A stretch of DNA of 6,936 nt from Chloroflexi bacterium RBG_13_51_52 (GCA_001796525.1 MGMT01000009.1:1-6936), one strand, 5' to 3'; shown: positions 1-6,322, numbered from the stretch's first letter. The notes: generated by a model from the sequence alone, not told the origin. A program made the numbers and translations.

Positions 1-372
1 GCCGGATGGACGTGGGACTGGATAAGTATTGATGCCGTGCAGGCGCTTCTCCCGTTCTGGGAGCGATTCTGGACGGTAGCTTTTCATATTGCCGTCTCCG
101 GTATCGCCGGATACGGCCTAGCCAAGGGCAAGGGATTTCCTTTCTATATACTGGCTGCGGTATTGCACGGTGCCGTAAATTACCTTTCAGTTATATATGT
201 CAAGGGAATTTTAACAACCAATCAGACGGAAATAGTATTGGCTGCATTTGCGGCGCTGGTAATGCTGGCTGCTTTGTGGCTGCGCTGGCGGAAGGACAAA
301 GAGGAACCGACGATGCCGGTAGAAGTAATTGAACCGACAGAGCCGGATATACCCGCAGAAACGGATGTTTAG
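1..372 (+). CDS. C-terminal part of a YhfC-like intramembrane protease (5' end outside window)
   Basis: The reading frame is open from base 1, so a GTG at 37 is not needed as a start; 123 codons are visible, ending in TAG. About three membrane segments can be seen. Near the start there is a Glu-Arg pair (residues 21-22 of the visible part), then a His eight residues after the Glu (H29), then a second His in the next helix (LAAVLHGAVNY, H56). This ER...H...H spacing in hydrophobic helices resembles the YhfC family, which is predicted to be glutamic-type intramembrane proteases. A last helix is followed by WLRWRKDKEE and an acidic Pro/Glu-rich cytoplasmic tail. Substrate unknown. The match is from memory of the family pattern, and the N-terminal half was not seen; another polytopic membrane protein is possible. 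Confidence 0.62.
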   Translation, partial: AGWTWDWISIDAVQALLPFWERFWTVAFHIAVSGIAGYGLAKGKGFPFYILAAVLHGAVNYLSVIYVKGILTTNQTEIVLAAFAALVMLAALWLRWRKDKEEPTMPVEVIEPTEPDIPAETDV

Positions 373-392
373 AATATTAAGTGAATAATCTA

Positions 393-422
393 TTCAAACT
401 GGTTGATAAGAATAGATATACT
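393..422 (+). promoter_or_regulatory. Weak candidate promoter upstream of the GIY-YIG gene
   Basis: TTCAAA (393-398) and TATACT (417-422) are 18 bp apart and would place a transcript start near 429, ahead of the left hairpin and the GTG start at 475. The -35 matches consensus at only 4 of 6 positions and the surroundings are AT-rich, so a chance match is quite possible. Confidence 0.28.
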
Positions 423-439
423 TAAAGAAAAAAGAATAT

Positions 440-464
440 GTCATTCTGGCGAAGGCCAGAATCC
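440..464 (+). repeat. Left hairpin repeat flanking the GIY-YIG gene
   Basis: A perfect 8-bp stem, ATTCTGGC (443-450) with GCCAGAAT (455-462), closes the 4-base loop GAAG. It is preceded by GTC and followed by CC. The same layout occurs in reverse orientation at 766-789. The element lies directly upstream of the GTG start of the nuclease gene, so it would be in the 5' untranslated region. Reading through it in the gene's frame gives the peptide CHSGEGQNP. Short palindromes of this kind are dispersed in many bacterial genomes. Confidence 0.75.
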
Positions 465-474
465 ACCGACTGAA

Positions 475-761
475 GTGAAGTATTATTATGTTTATATATT
501 AGCCAGTAAACGCAGAGGTGCCCTTTATATAGGAGTAACTAATGACCTTGAAGGCGGGTCTACGAGCATAAAAACGACTTCGTAGAGGGATTTACTAAAA
601 GATACGGAATACATCGTCTGGTATATTACGAACAATGTGAAAGCATAGAATCGGCTATTCAGCGGGAGAAGCGGTTGAAGGTATGGCACCGGGACTGGAA
701 AATCAGATTGATTGAAGAAGTTAATCCTAATTGGAAGGACCTGTATAATAGTATAGTCTAA
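475..761 (+). pseudogene. Small GIY-YIG nuclease domain protein (UPF0213/YhbQ-like), single-base frameshift
   Basis: From GTG 475 the protein begins VKYYYVYILASKRR and continues to LYIGVTNDLE, the classic GIY-YIG signature of the small single-domain family (about 80-100 aa). At about base 552 the frame breaks and a stop follows at 583-585. The rest is intact in the +1-shifted frame, from YEHKNDFVEG through RLVYYEQCESIESAIQRE and LKVWHRDWK to NPNWKDLYNSIV and TAA at 759-761. Adding one A after 552 (GAA GGC becoming GAA AGG CGG GTC) restores LERRVYEH, including the conserved Arg, and gives about 95 aa, the usual length. The gene is therefore either recently inactivated or hit by a sequencing/assembly error. 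GIY-YIG domains are metal-dependent DNA nucleases; the role of these small versions is unclear. An upstream TTG at 403 stays in frame but would translate through the hairpin, so GTG 475 is preferred. Confidence 0.85.
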
Positions 762-765
762 GATA

Positions 766-789
766 GATTCCAGCCTGCGCTGGAATGAC
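766..789 (-). repeat. Right hairpin repeat flanking the GIY-YIG gene (inverted copy)
   Basis: ATTCCAGC (767-774) pairs perfectly with GCTGGAAT (779-786) around the loop CTGC. Read on the minus strand, it starts with GTC and ends with C, like the copy at 440-464, so the two copies face each other across the gene. It lies 5 bp after the nuclease stop and about 28 bp beyond the facing tilS stop, so it could end transcripts from both sides, although no T-run follows it. A further single arm, GCTGGAAT, occurs at 801-808. Confidence 0.75.
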
Positions 790-814
790 AGTAATAATAA
801 GCTGGAATTACCAC

Positions 815-2251
815 TTAGGTGCGCTTGAATTCTAATAGCAAGACGTTTTTGGTGTCCGGTCGGACTTTATAATGATCATCGATGCGCCAGCCGACCACCC
901 ATAAAATATTATTGCCGGCACAAACGATAGGAACTCGGCGGCGCCAAGCTTGAGGAATCCGGGCGTCAATCATAAAGATGTTAATCTTCTTAAGATTTTC
1001 CATACCCAGCGGCTGAAAGCGGTCGCCGGGGAGGCGCCGGCGGACAGCAAGTTTATTTCCAGCCCGGTCAAGGTCAAAGCAGGCGGAAAAATCGTTAATT
1101 TCCCCACCCCGTGATTTGAAGGCAGACGGCTCAATGACCGCAGCATCAACTTCCCAGCCGGAAAAAACGGTCTTGCCGGTTATCTTCAAGTCCATCTCCC
1201 CTTCCAGGGCGGGGAAGGGGCAAAGCGAGAGAGAGTCAGGCGAAACAACATACCTATCGTATTCGATGGTGAAATTGATACCGAAGGGCAGCCCGATAAC
1301 CTTGCCGGCAGGTTTAGCCAGAGCTTCAATGATATCCTCGATGTGACCGGCTTCAATGTCTTTAAGGTTGCCTAAAAGCGACTCAATAGAAAGCCGCAAC
1401 AAGTGGCGCTGGAGGGCGGGGGTCAAGGCGAGAAAGCTTTTCTTGTTAATAACGACCGAATTTTTATCGCGCTTGATGATGTTTTTCATAAGGCGTCGCG
1501 CTTCCGCTTCAACAAAATCGAAGTCGTCAGAAGCAGTCCGGGACAAGCGGAATAAAGCCCGGTCAATCTGCGGATTATATTTTCGCAATTCGGGGAGAAG
1601 GTGGTGGCGGACTTTATTGCGCAAAGGCTGCGGCGCAAGGTTCGAGGCATCGAGGCGGGGCTTGAGCTTATGAGCGCGGCAATAAGCGATGGTATCCTGA
1701 CGGCTCAAACACAAGAGGGGTCGGATAACGGTAAGGCTATTACCGGATACCTTCAATTTATTGACAGGCAATAGACCGCGCAGCCCTCTGGTACCGCTGC
1801 CGCGAATCAAATGCATGAGCACCGTTTCAATGTGGTCGTCGGAGGTATGGCCGACAGCTACTTTAACCGCGCCTTCTTCTTGAGCGACCGCGGCGAGAAA
1901 GCTATAGCGTACTTCGCGGGCGGCTTCTTCCAGGGAAAGGCGGCGCTGCTGCCAGTAGGACTTTACATCGCGGGAGGCTATAGTGGCAGAAATGCCGAGT
2001 CGTTTTGCCAGCCTGGCAACATATTTAGCATCAACTGCGGACTCTTTGCCGCGCAACTGATGATTCAGGTGGGCGACGTGGAGTTCGAGACCAAGCTCTT
2101 TCTGCAAAGACGAAAGGATATAGAGCAGGCAGACGGAATCGGGCCCGCCGGAAACAGCTACCACCAGCCTTTCGCCCGGAGAGACGAGTTTCTTTTCTCT
2201 AAGATATGCCAGGACTTTTTGTTCTAAACCGGAATTTTTTCCAGTTTTCAT
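815..2251 (-). CDS. tilS: tRNA(Ile)-lysidine synthetase TilS
   Basis: TilS uses ATP and lysine to convert C34 of the CAU-anticodon tRNA-Ile into lysidine, so that it reads AUA codons and is charged with Ile; it acts in the cytoplasm and is normally essential. The 478-aa protein has the N-type ATP pyrophosphatase P-loop SGGPDS at residues 34-39. It also has HTSDDHIET (135-143) followed by LMHLIRGSGTRGLRG, and RNKVRHHLLPEL (211-222), all standard in the family. A middle substrate-binding region spans roughly 265-335. The C-terminal TilS domain is marked by RRRLPGDRFQPLG (404-416) and a WVVGWRI stretch (451-457). Length matches long-form TilS such as that of Bacillus. It starts at ATG with AGAGGG (2268-2263) 11 bases upstream, and it lies 30 bp after the DUF2344 gene on the same strand, so the two are probably co-transcribed. 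Confidence 0.96.
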   Translation of the reverse strand: MKTGKNSGLEQKVLAYLREKKLVSPGERLVVAVSGGPDSVCLLYILSSLQKELGLELHVAHLNHQLRGKESAVDAKYVARLAKRLGISATIASRDVKSYWQQRRLSLEEAAREVRYSFLAAVAQEEGAVKVAVGHTSDDHIETVLMHLIRGSGTRGLRGLLPVNKLKVSGNSLTVIRPLLCLSRQDTIAYCRAHKLKPRLDASNLAPQPLRNKVRHHLLPELRKYNPQIDRALFRLSRTASDDFDFVEAEARRLMKNIIKRDKNSVVINKKSFLALTPALQRHLLRLSIESLLGNLKDIEAGHIEDIIEALAKPAGKVIGLPFGINFTIEYDRYVVSPDSLSLCPFPALEGEMDLKITGKTVFSGWEVDAAVIEPSAFKSRGGEINDFSACFDLDRAGNKLAVRRRLPGDRFQPLGMENLKKINIFMIDARIPQAWRRRVPIVCAGNNILWVVGWRIDDHYKVRPDTKNVLLLEFKRT

Positions 2252-2281
2252 TTGATTATTCGCCCTCTTTTGAGTGTATAT

Positions 2282-2929
2282 CTAGCTAGTTTGAAGTACC
2301 AATTTGCGGCGATGTATAGAATCGGGGTATTTTTCAAAGCCTAAAGCGGCAGCGACCTGCTCCGGCCTGCCCGAGCCGGTATTATCGCAACGCAGGAGCA
2401 TCCCGATAGAGCAGTATCCTTTACGCCAGTCGATAAGCCAAAGGTCGTCGATTAAAGCGCGCAGGTCGTACTTATGCGGTCCGGTGTCGCGCTGGTGCTG
2501 CCAGGGGAGGCTGGCTTTATCCAGCAGGGAGTCTATTGAGGATTCGATTTCAGTTTTGTCTTTATCGGTGGCGATGGCGACGGTGTATTCCGCCTGGCGG
2601 ACCTGCGATTGTAATGAAGGCAGGGTTAAAGGGGTATTAAAGACGCCTGCGATGGCGACGCCGCGCGGTAGCTGCGGGATGACGGCAGCAGTGAAGGAAT
2701 GGGGCGAGACGAATTTTTCCAGCACGATATCCATCAGTTCAGCCTCGCTGGTGACGCCGAGAGCCAAAGGCAGCGCAAGAGACATGCGGGGGCGGGGGTT
2801 AAAACCCTCGGAGTAAGCCATAGCTATGCCGGCGCGGTTAAGCGCCCGCTGCCATAAACGCATAAGGTCAAGGTGGGAGATGTATTTAATCTCCTCCCCG
2901 CGGCTGAACCTGATACGTAAACGCTGCAT
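2282..2929 (-). CDS. DUF2344 / TIGR03936 radical SAM-associated protein
   Basis: The 215-aa protein begins with RIRFSRGEEIKYISHLDLMR and carries YSEGFNPRPRMS (39-50) followed by LPLALGVTSEAELMDI (54-69). These are the hallmark blocks of the TIGR03936/DUF2344 family. Members are encoded next to, or fused to, a B12-domain radical SAM protein and often lie near ribonuclease E/G. The biochemical role is not established. The length fits the stand-alone form. A conserved C-terminal block, GRPEQVAAALGF (187-198), is present. It starts at ATG with AGAGG (2940-2936) 6 bases upstream. Here it is the first gene of an operon with tilS and has its own promoter; a radical SAM partner is not next to it in the visible sequence. 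Confidence 0.9.
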   Translation of the reverse strand: MQRLRIRFSRGEEIKYISHLDLMRLWQRALNRAGIAMAYSEGFNPRPRMSLALPLALGVTSEAELMDIVLEKFVSPHSFTAAVIPQLPRGVAIAGVFNTPLTLPSLQSQVRQAEYTVAIATDKDKTEIESSIDSLLDKASLPWQHQRDTGPHKYDLRALIDDLWLIDWRKGYCSIGMLLRCDNTGSGRPEQVAAALGFEKYPDSIHRRKLVLQTS

Positions 2930-2945
2930 AAGAATCCTCTAAAAG

Positions 2946-2974
2946 ATAATAACATTGGGGGGTGGGGGCGTCAA
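2946..2974 (-). promoter_or_regulatory. Sigma70-type promoter of the DUF2344-tilS operon
   Basis: On the minus strand, TTGACG (2974-2969) is followed after exactly 17 bases by TATTAT (2951-2946), each matching consensus at 5 of 6 positions. The spacer is almost all C. A start about 7 bases downstream would fall near 2939, only about 10 bases ahead of the ATG at 2929 and within the AGAGG ribosome site, so the leader would be very short. Confidence 0.6.
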
Positions 2975-2999
2975 AAGAGGGGGATAGGGGAAGGGGAGG
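2957..2999 (+). other. G-tract cluster, possible G-quadruplex, between divergent genes
   Basis: On the plus strand there are G runs of 6 (2957-2962), 5 (2964-2968), 5 (2979-2983), 4 (2987-2990) and 4 (2993-2996), plus a GG at 2998-2999. Linkers are 1, 10, 3, 2 and 1 bases. Four or more tracts of at least four G can form a quadruplex, although the 10-base linker is longer than in the strict motif. That linker contains the -35 hexamer of the leftward promoter. Confidence 0.5.
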
Positions 3000-3012
3000 C
3001 TGGAGTAATTTA

Positions 3013-3041
3013 TTGCCCCGCCAATGGATAAGATATACAAT
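3013..3041 (+). promoter_or_regulatory. Candidate promoter of the Thr-rich lipoprotein gene
   Basis: TTGCCC (3013-3018) and TACAAT (3036-3041) are separated by 17 bases, matching consensus at 4 and 5 of 6 positions. A transcript would start near 3048, giving a leader of about 50 bases before the TTG start at 3099. Confidence 0.5.
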
Positions 3042-3083
3042 TAATGGAGAATATCAATAAAGACATGTTCTCTTTTGGGGAAA

Positions 3084-3090
3084 GGGAGGG
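3084..3090 (+). promoter_or_regulatory. Ribosome binding site that sets the TTG start at 3099
   Basis: GGGAGGG at 3084-3090 lies 8 bases before TTG 3099. The longer in-frame start (TTG 3075) has no such site at the right distance, and it would contain this Shine-Dalgarno sequence inside its coding region. Confidence 0.7.
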
Positions 3091-3098
3091 CAAAAAAG

Positions 3099-4391
3099 TT
3101 GAAGAAAGGCTTATTTTTAACACTGGCTATTATTACACTTTTAACATTACTGACCGCCTGCGGGTCAGGCGCGACGACAACGACAGCAGCGACGCAACAA
3201 CCCACGACGACAACACCGTCAACAACGACTACCGCAACGACAACACCGCCTCAGACAACGACAGCCACAACCACACCGGCTACAACCACCCCCGTAAATA
3301 CTACCGATACGGATGTTAATGTAGCGGGGAAACTGGCTAACTTTTTGTATAACCTGGAACTTGTACAGAGCTACTACGATGACGGTATGACGGCGATGGC
3401 GACTTTCCAGGTGGAAGCTACCAAAGCAGGTGTCAGAGCAAGGGCGGCAAGGCCGGGGGGTAACGTTCCACAGGAATTCCTGGACAAACTGCCGCCAGGC
3501 GGAGCGATGTCGGCACCGGCGGGAGCCTGTCCGGCCGCGGCGGAGCCTGAAGTTACCTTCGTGACGCAGGGGGGCGAGGACGTAACCCCGGAAATGATTC
3601 TCGAGAAGAACCTGCAGTCAGTCCCTTCAGAATACCTTACTGTAGCGCAGGAAGACGCCAACAGCCTGGTTTCAATTATTGAGGACCTGGTCCCACTGGG
3701 AGACAACAGGCTGGCCACGCCGCAGGGATGGAACGAACTACTGTGGGATAAGCTAAGCGATTTACACCGGCCCGCCGAGTCGCTGATGGACTACCAGCTG
3801 TGGAATGCTGCAACAGACATCGAGCAGGATATCTCCGATTTATATTACCAGCGACTGGTAGCGTCGGGCGCGCCGCAAATCGTCCTGGACGCGTATAAAG
3901 CATCCAATACGCACGGCTGGTTTGCCAACCAGGAGGCTACCGAGGAAGACGCCTTAGCGCAAATGCAGATTGAGGCGGAAATGACCGGCTCTGTAAGCGG
4001 GACGGTCCACGAAGAGCGGGATTTTCACATACCCGGCGCGGGTATGACCCCTGAATACGGGCCGCAGACGGGCGACGGCATCGTGACCTCGAATATTCCA
4101 GATGTCGGCGATGTTGATTTTTCGGTGGATATCAATCTCGACGAGTTCGATGAGCAGGGGAGGGCTATCGGCGGTATAGTAATCGCCGACGCTATTGGAT
4201 ACGAAGGGTACCAGGTGCAGTTTACGTTTAAGCCGGACGGCAGTAAGGACGGCGTGGTGCTCAAAGACGGGGTGGAGGTGGGATATCTGACGATGACCGT
4301 CGACCACGAAAAGTTCGAGAACTATATAGATATTCAGTCGGGCACCGCGTTTGAGCTGCCGGAGGGCACTTATCCCGACACCGATAGTTAG
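3099..4391 (+). CDS. Secreted lipoprotein with Thr-rich stalk, function unknown
   Basis: Starting at TTG 3099, the 430-aa product has a textbook lipoprotein signal peptide: KK at residues 2-3, a hydrophobic core, and lipobox LTAC with the lipidated Cys at 21. The frame also runs on to a TTG at 3075, but that start would add a charged, Gly-rich N-terminus and lacks a ribosome site. Residues 26-69 form a stalk with 27 Thr in 44 positions, mixed with Pro, Ala and Gln, likely extended and possibly O-glycosylated. Residues 75-280 look largely helical and acidic, with Trp-containing stretches (WNELLWDKLSDL, 211-222). From about 295 on, alternating Gly/Val/Asp-rich segments suggest a beta domain (VDFSVDINLDEF, YQVQFTFKPDGSKDG). 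I do not recognise a family. The protein would sit on the outer face of the cell membrane. Its stop codon overlaps that of the facing gene. Confidence 0.85.
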   Translation: MKKGLFLTLAIITLLTLLTACGSGATTTTAATQQPTTTTPSTTTTATTTPPQTTTATTTPATTTPVNTTDTDVNVAGKLANFLYNLELVQSYYDDGMTAMATFQVEATKAGVRARAARPGGNVPQEFLDKLPPGGAMSAPAGACPAAAEPEVTFVTQGGEDVTPEMILEKNLQSVPSEYLTVAQEDANSLVSIIEDLVPLGDNRLATPQGWNELLWDKLSDLHRPAESLMDYQLWNAATDIEQDISDLYYQRLVASGAPQIVLDAYKASNTHGWFANQEATEEDALAQMQIEAEMTGSVSGTVHEERDFHIPGAGMTPEYGPQTGDGIVTSNIPDVGDVDFSVDINLDEFDEQGRAIGGIVIADAIGYEGYQVQFTFKPDGSKDGVVLKDGVEVGYLTMTVDHEKFENYIDIQSGTAFELPEGTYPDTDS

Positions 4392-5095
4392 AGGGCTCTC
4401 TTGAGATAGTCCTGCGTCCAGGGACAGGCGACGATGCAGAGTCCGCAAAATGTCCTGCCGATTATTTCTCCGCCGGTTCTTTTTTCCAAAAGAGCACGGG
4501 CACTCTGGCGACAGGAAAAGACATCGACTAAAGAGGCACGTTCTGTTCCCACACACCATTCCTCTCCGGTAATGGCTCCGGCGGGGCAGGCATCGACGCA
4601 GCGGGTGCAGTGCGCGCAGAGTGATTCATTAATAGACTGACCGGCGGCTAAAGGAGCGTCCGTTAAGACCGTGGCGAGACGGATAGCCGAGCCGTACTTC
4701 TTAGTAATCAAAAGGGTACATTTGCCGACCCAGCCCAGACCGGCACGAGTGGCAACGGTCTTTTGGGGGAGTTTAGTGGACAGGATATCTGGATTTTCTG
4801 CCCCCGGTTTAGTGCGGGGTTTTGCCTTATGACCTTTTTGCTCGAGGAATCGGGCAGTAGCCTGGCCGAGAACATCAAGGAGATTATCAGCGCGTTGACA
4901 TTCCCCGACGTAGGCAGCGGTGGGGCCTGCTTTGATTCCCGACATTATGCGGGGGTCGAGGGCGATGGCGATGGAGATACCGATAGGGAAGCCCTCCCGC
5001 GCTGCCGAGTCTATTTTTGAAAGGTCAGCAAAAGCGGCGAGGCTAGTGCCGTTAGATTTCAGGAAAGAGAGAAGTTCTTCATCAAGTTTTGGCAT
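4388..5095 (-). CDS. QueG-like double [4Fe-4S] cluster protein, short form
   Basis: The 235-aa protein resembles the C-terminal two thirds of epoxyqueuosine reductase (COG1600). It has RAGLGWVGKCTLLITKKYGS (117-136), comparable to the AGLGWIGKNTLLI block of QueG. It also has a ferredoxin motif CAHCTRCVDACPAGAI (C160, C163, C166, C170) and a second Cys set, CGLCIVACPW (C217, C220, C224), with C195 a possible fourth ligand. The QueG motif ARGRDYH, which includes the catalytic Asp, is not visible, and the protein is about 80-140 aa shorter than true QueG. A queuosine role is therefore doubtful; an electron-transfer or corrinoid-linked paralogue is as likely. The ATG lies 21 bp after the lipoprotein gene stop on the same strand, with no clear Shine-Dalgarno sequence, so translation may depend on the upstream gene. 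Confidence 0.85.
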   Translation of the reverse strand: MPKLDEELLSFLKSNGTSLAAFADLSKIDSAAREGFPIGISIAIALDPRIMSGIKAGPTAAYVGECQRADNLLDVLGQATARFLEQKGHKAKPRTKPGAENPDILSTKLPQKTVATRAGLGWVGKCTLLITKKYGSAIRLATVLTDAPLAAGQSINESLCAHCTRCVDACPAGAITGEEWCVGTERASLVDVFSCRQSARALLEKRTGGEIIGRTFCGLCIVACPWTQDYLKRAL

Positions 5096-5116
5096 AACGG
5101 GATAATGATAACACTA

Positions 5117-6313
5117 TTATTCTTCGTGAAACAATAGATTGTCCATGGAATAAACCCAGCTTGCCCAGAATGCGGAGGAGTCACAGTATAGTCTGGCCAG
5201 TAGCACATTTCCTTCGGCTTTTATATCTGTATCTGTGATCATCTCACTCCAAAGTACATGATGGAAAATAGAATACGTGTTTTCAATGTGCTGCTTTAAG
5301 AGAGAGGAATTTTCCAGCGCATCACCAGGATTTTCATGGTAGATAACAATGGCGGTGTAAATGCCCTTTTCGTCCCTGCCTACACCGGAGGCGAAGGTCA
5401 AGAATTTTTTCATCGGGGTTCCCATGCTACTTGTTACCATTTCTTTTTGCTCTTCAGTAAGTTGGTTTGAGGCATTATCAAAATGAGACAAACAAAGATT
5501 AGCCATATACCCATCTCCCGCCATGGCAACATAGGCTTTAAGGTCGGTTAAACCGTTGGCGATAGCGGCATATTCCGGCAAATCTGCCAGAGTCGGGATT
5601 TTATTCTGGCTGGCGTCAATTATGACCTTGACGGTTTCTACCGAAGCCGCGGAGAAAAGGTGATTATCTGTAATCGCCAGCGGCCTGGAGCGGCCTAATT
5701 CATCTATATGAGGAGGCACAAGCCTGTCTGTAAGATGGATCTGAAAGCCGTCACCCCAGCTGTGAATGGTAACGCCGTTATGATCTTCAATAGTATAGGC
5801 AATTTTTGCCCAGGGCGGCCAATCATCCTGGCTGTTTAAAGCATTTTTAGTCGCTTGAGGGTCAAATCTGCCGATAGCCGCCACGCCGTTTGCCGGAGGA
5901 AATCCGAACTGGATTTCAGCGTCGATACAGGTGACATCATAACCCACGTATTCTTTTTTGATCGTTCCCGAATTAATGTATCTGCCGTAGCCGGTGATAT
6001 AAGACCCCAACCCTATGATACTGTATGAAATATTATCTTTGTCGATATTACTCAATAGTTCATCCAGGGTGGAAAAGGTGATTCCATCAACTTGAAATGC
6101 GGAGGTGTAGTCAATGAGGGTGTAATAGACAGGGACATCCTCGCCAGGCGATGTGGTTGCCGGCACCAGACTAAGCAGTTCGAGAAAATGATTTTTTGTT
6201 GCTGTTCCAGAGCAGCCGCTGAATGAAGGGATAATGAGAACCAAACTTAAGATGAATACGACGGAGAAAGTCAGTAGCCGGATGTAATGATCGGAGAATT
6301 TTTTATCTATCAT
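5117..6313 (-). CDS. Lipoprotein of unknown function
   Basis: The 398-aa product has a basic N-terminus, a hydrophobic stretch (about 12-30) and a lipobox-like FSGC with Cys at 34, followed by SGTATK. This points to a lipid-anchored protein on the outer side of the membrane. The mature part begins FLELLSLVPATTSPGEDVPVYYTLIDY and ends with a Trp-rich segment (FWASWVYSMDNLLFHEE). I have the impression that lipoproteins with a similar LLSL(I/V)P...YTLIDY start and a D-x-L-L-x-H-E end recur in Dehalococcoidia, but I cannot name a domain. The start is fixed: no other in-frame start precedes the signal peptide core. There is no ribosome site, because the promoter lies only a few bases upstream. It is the first gene of a likely operon with the QueG-like gene. 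Confidence 0.85.
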   Translation of the reverse strand: MIDKKFSDHYIRLLTFSVVFILSLVLIIPSFSGCSGTATKNHFLELLSLVPATTSPGEDVPVYYTLIDYTSAFQVDGITFSTLDELLSNIDKDNISYSIIGLGSYITGYGRYINSGTIKKEYVGYDVTCIDAEIQFGFPPANGVAAIGRFDPQATKNALNSQDDWPPWAKIAYTIEDHNGVTIHSWGDGFQIHLTDRLVPPHIDELGRSRPLAITDNHLFSAASVETVKVIIDASQNKIPTLADLPEYAAIANGLTDLKAYVAMAGDGYMANLCLSHFDNASNQLTEEQKEMVTSSMGTPMKKFLTFASGVGRDEKGIYTAIVIYHENPGDALENSSLLKQHIENTYSIFHHVLWSEMITDTDIKAEGNVLLARLYCDSSAFWASWVYSMDNLLFHEE

Positions 6314-6322
6314 AGCATGGGT

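Noticed and set aside
438..473. An 11-codon ORF (ATG to TGA) spanning the left hairpin and ending just before GTG 475, possibly a leader peptide
   Set aside because: No ribosome site and no attenuation-type codons; it is short enough to be chance and its content is just the repeat.
403..474. N-terminal extension of the GIY-YIG protein from TTG 403
   Set aside because: It would translate the hairpin repeat, and family members normally begin right at the KYYYVYIL segment; GTG 475 fits.
1811..2227. A 138-codon plus-strand ORF opposite tilS, and other long ORFs antisense to tilS, DUF2344 and the QueG-like gene
   Set aside because: They are mirror frames of strongly supported genes, with no recognisable motifs, signal peptides or ribosome sites.
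3046..3057. 12-base match GGAGAATATCAA, repeated at 6578-6589
   Set aside because: One or so exact 12-base matches are expected by chance in a window this size, and the surroundings are unrelated.
3044..3319. A 91-codon ATG ORF rich in Asp and Asn, ending GYNHPRKYYRYGC
   Set aside because: It is the shifted frame of the Thr-rich lipoprotein: the ACN repeats read as GAC/AAC. It has no ribosome site, and the main frame has a clear signal peptide.
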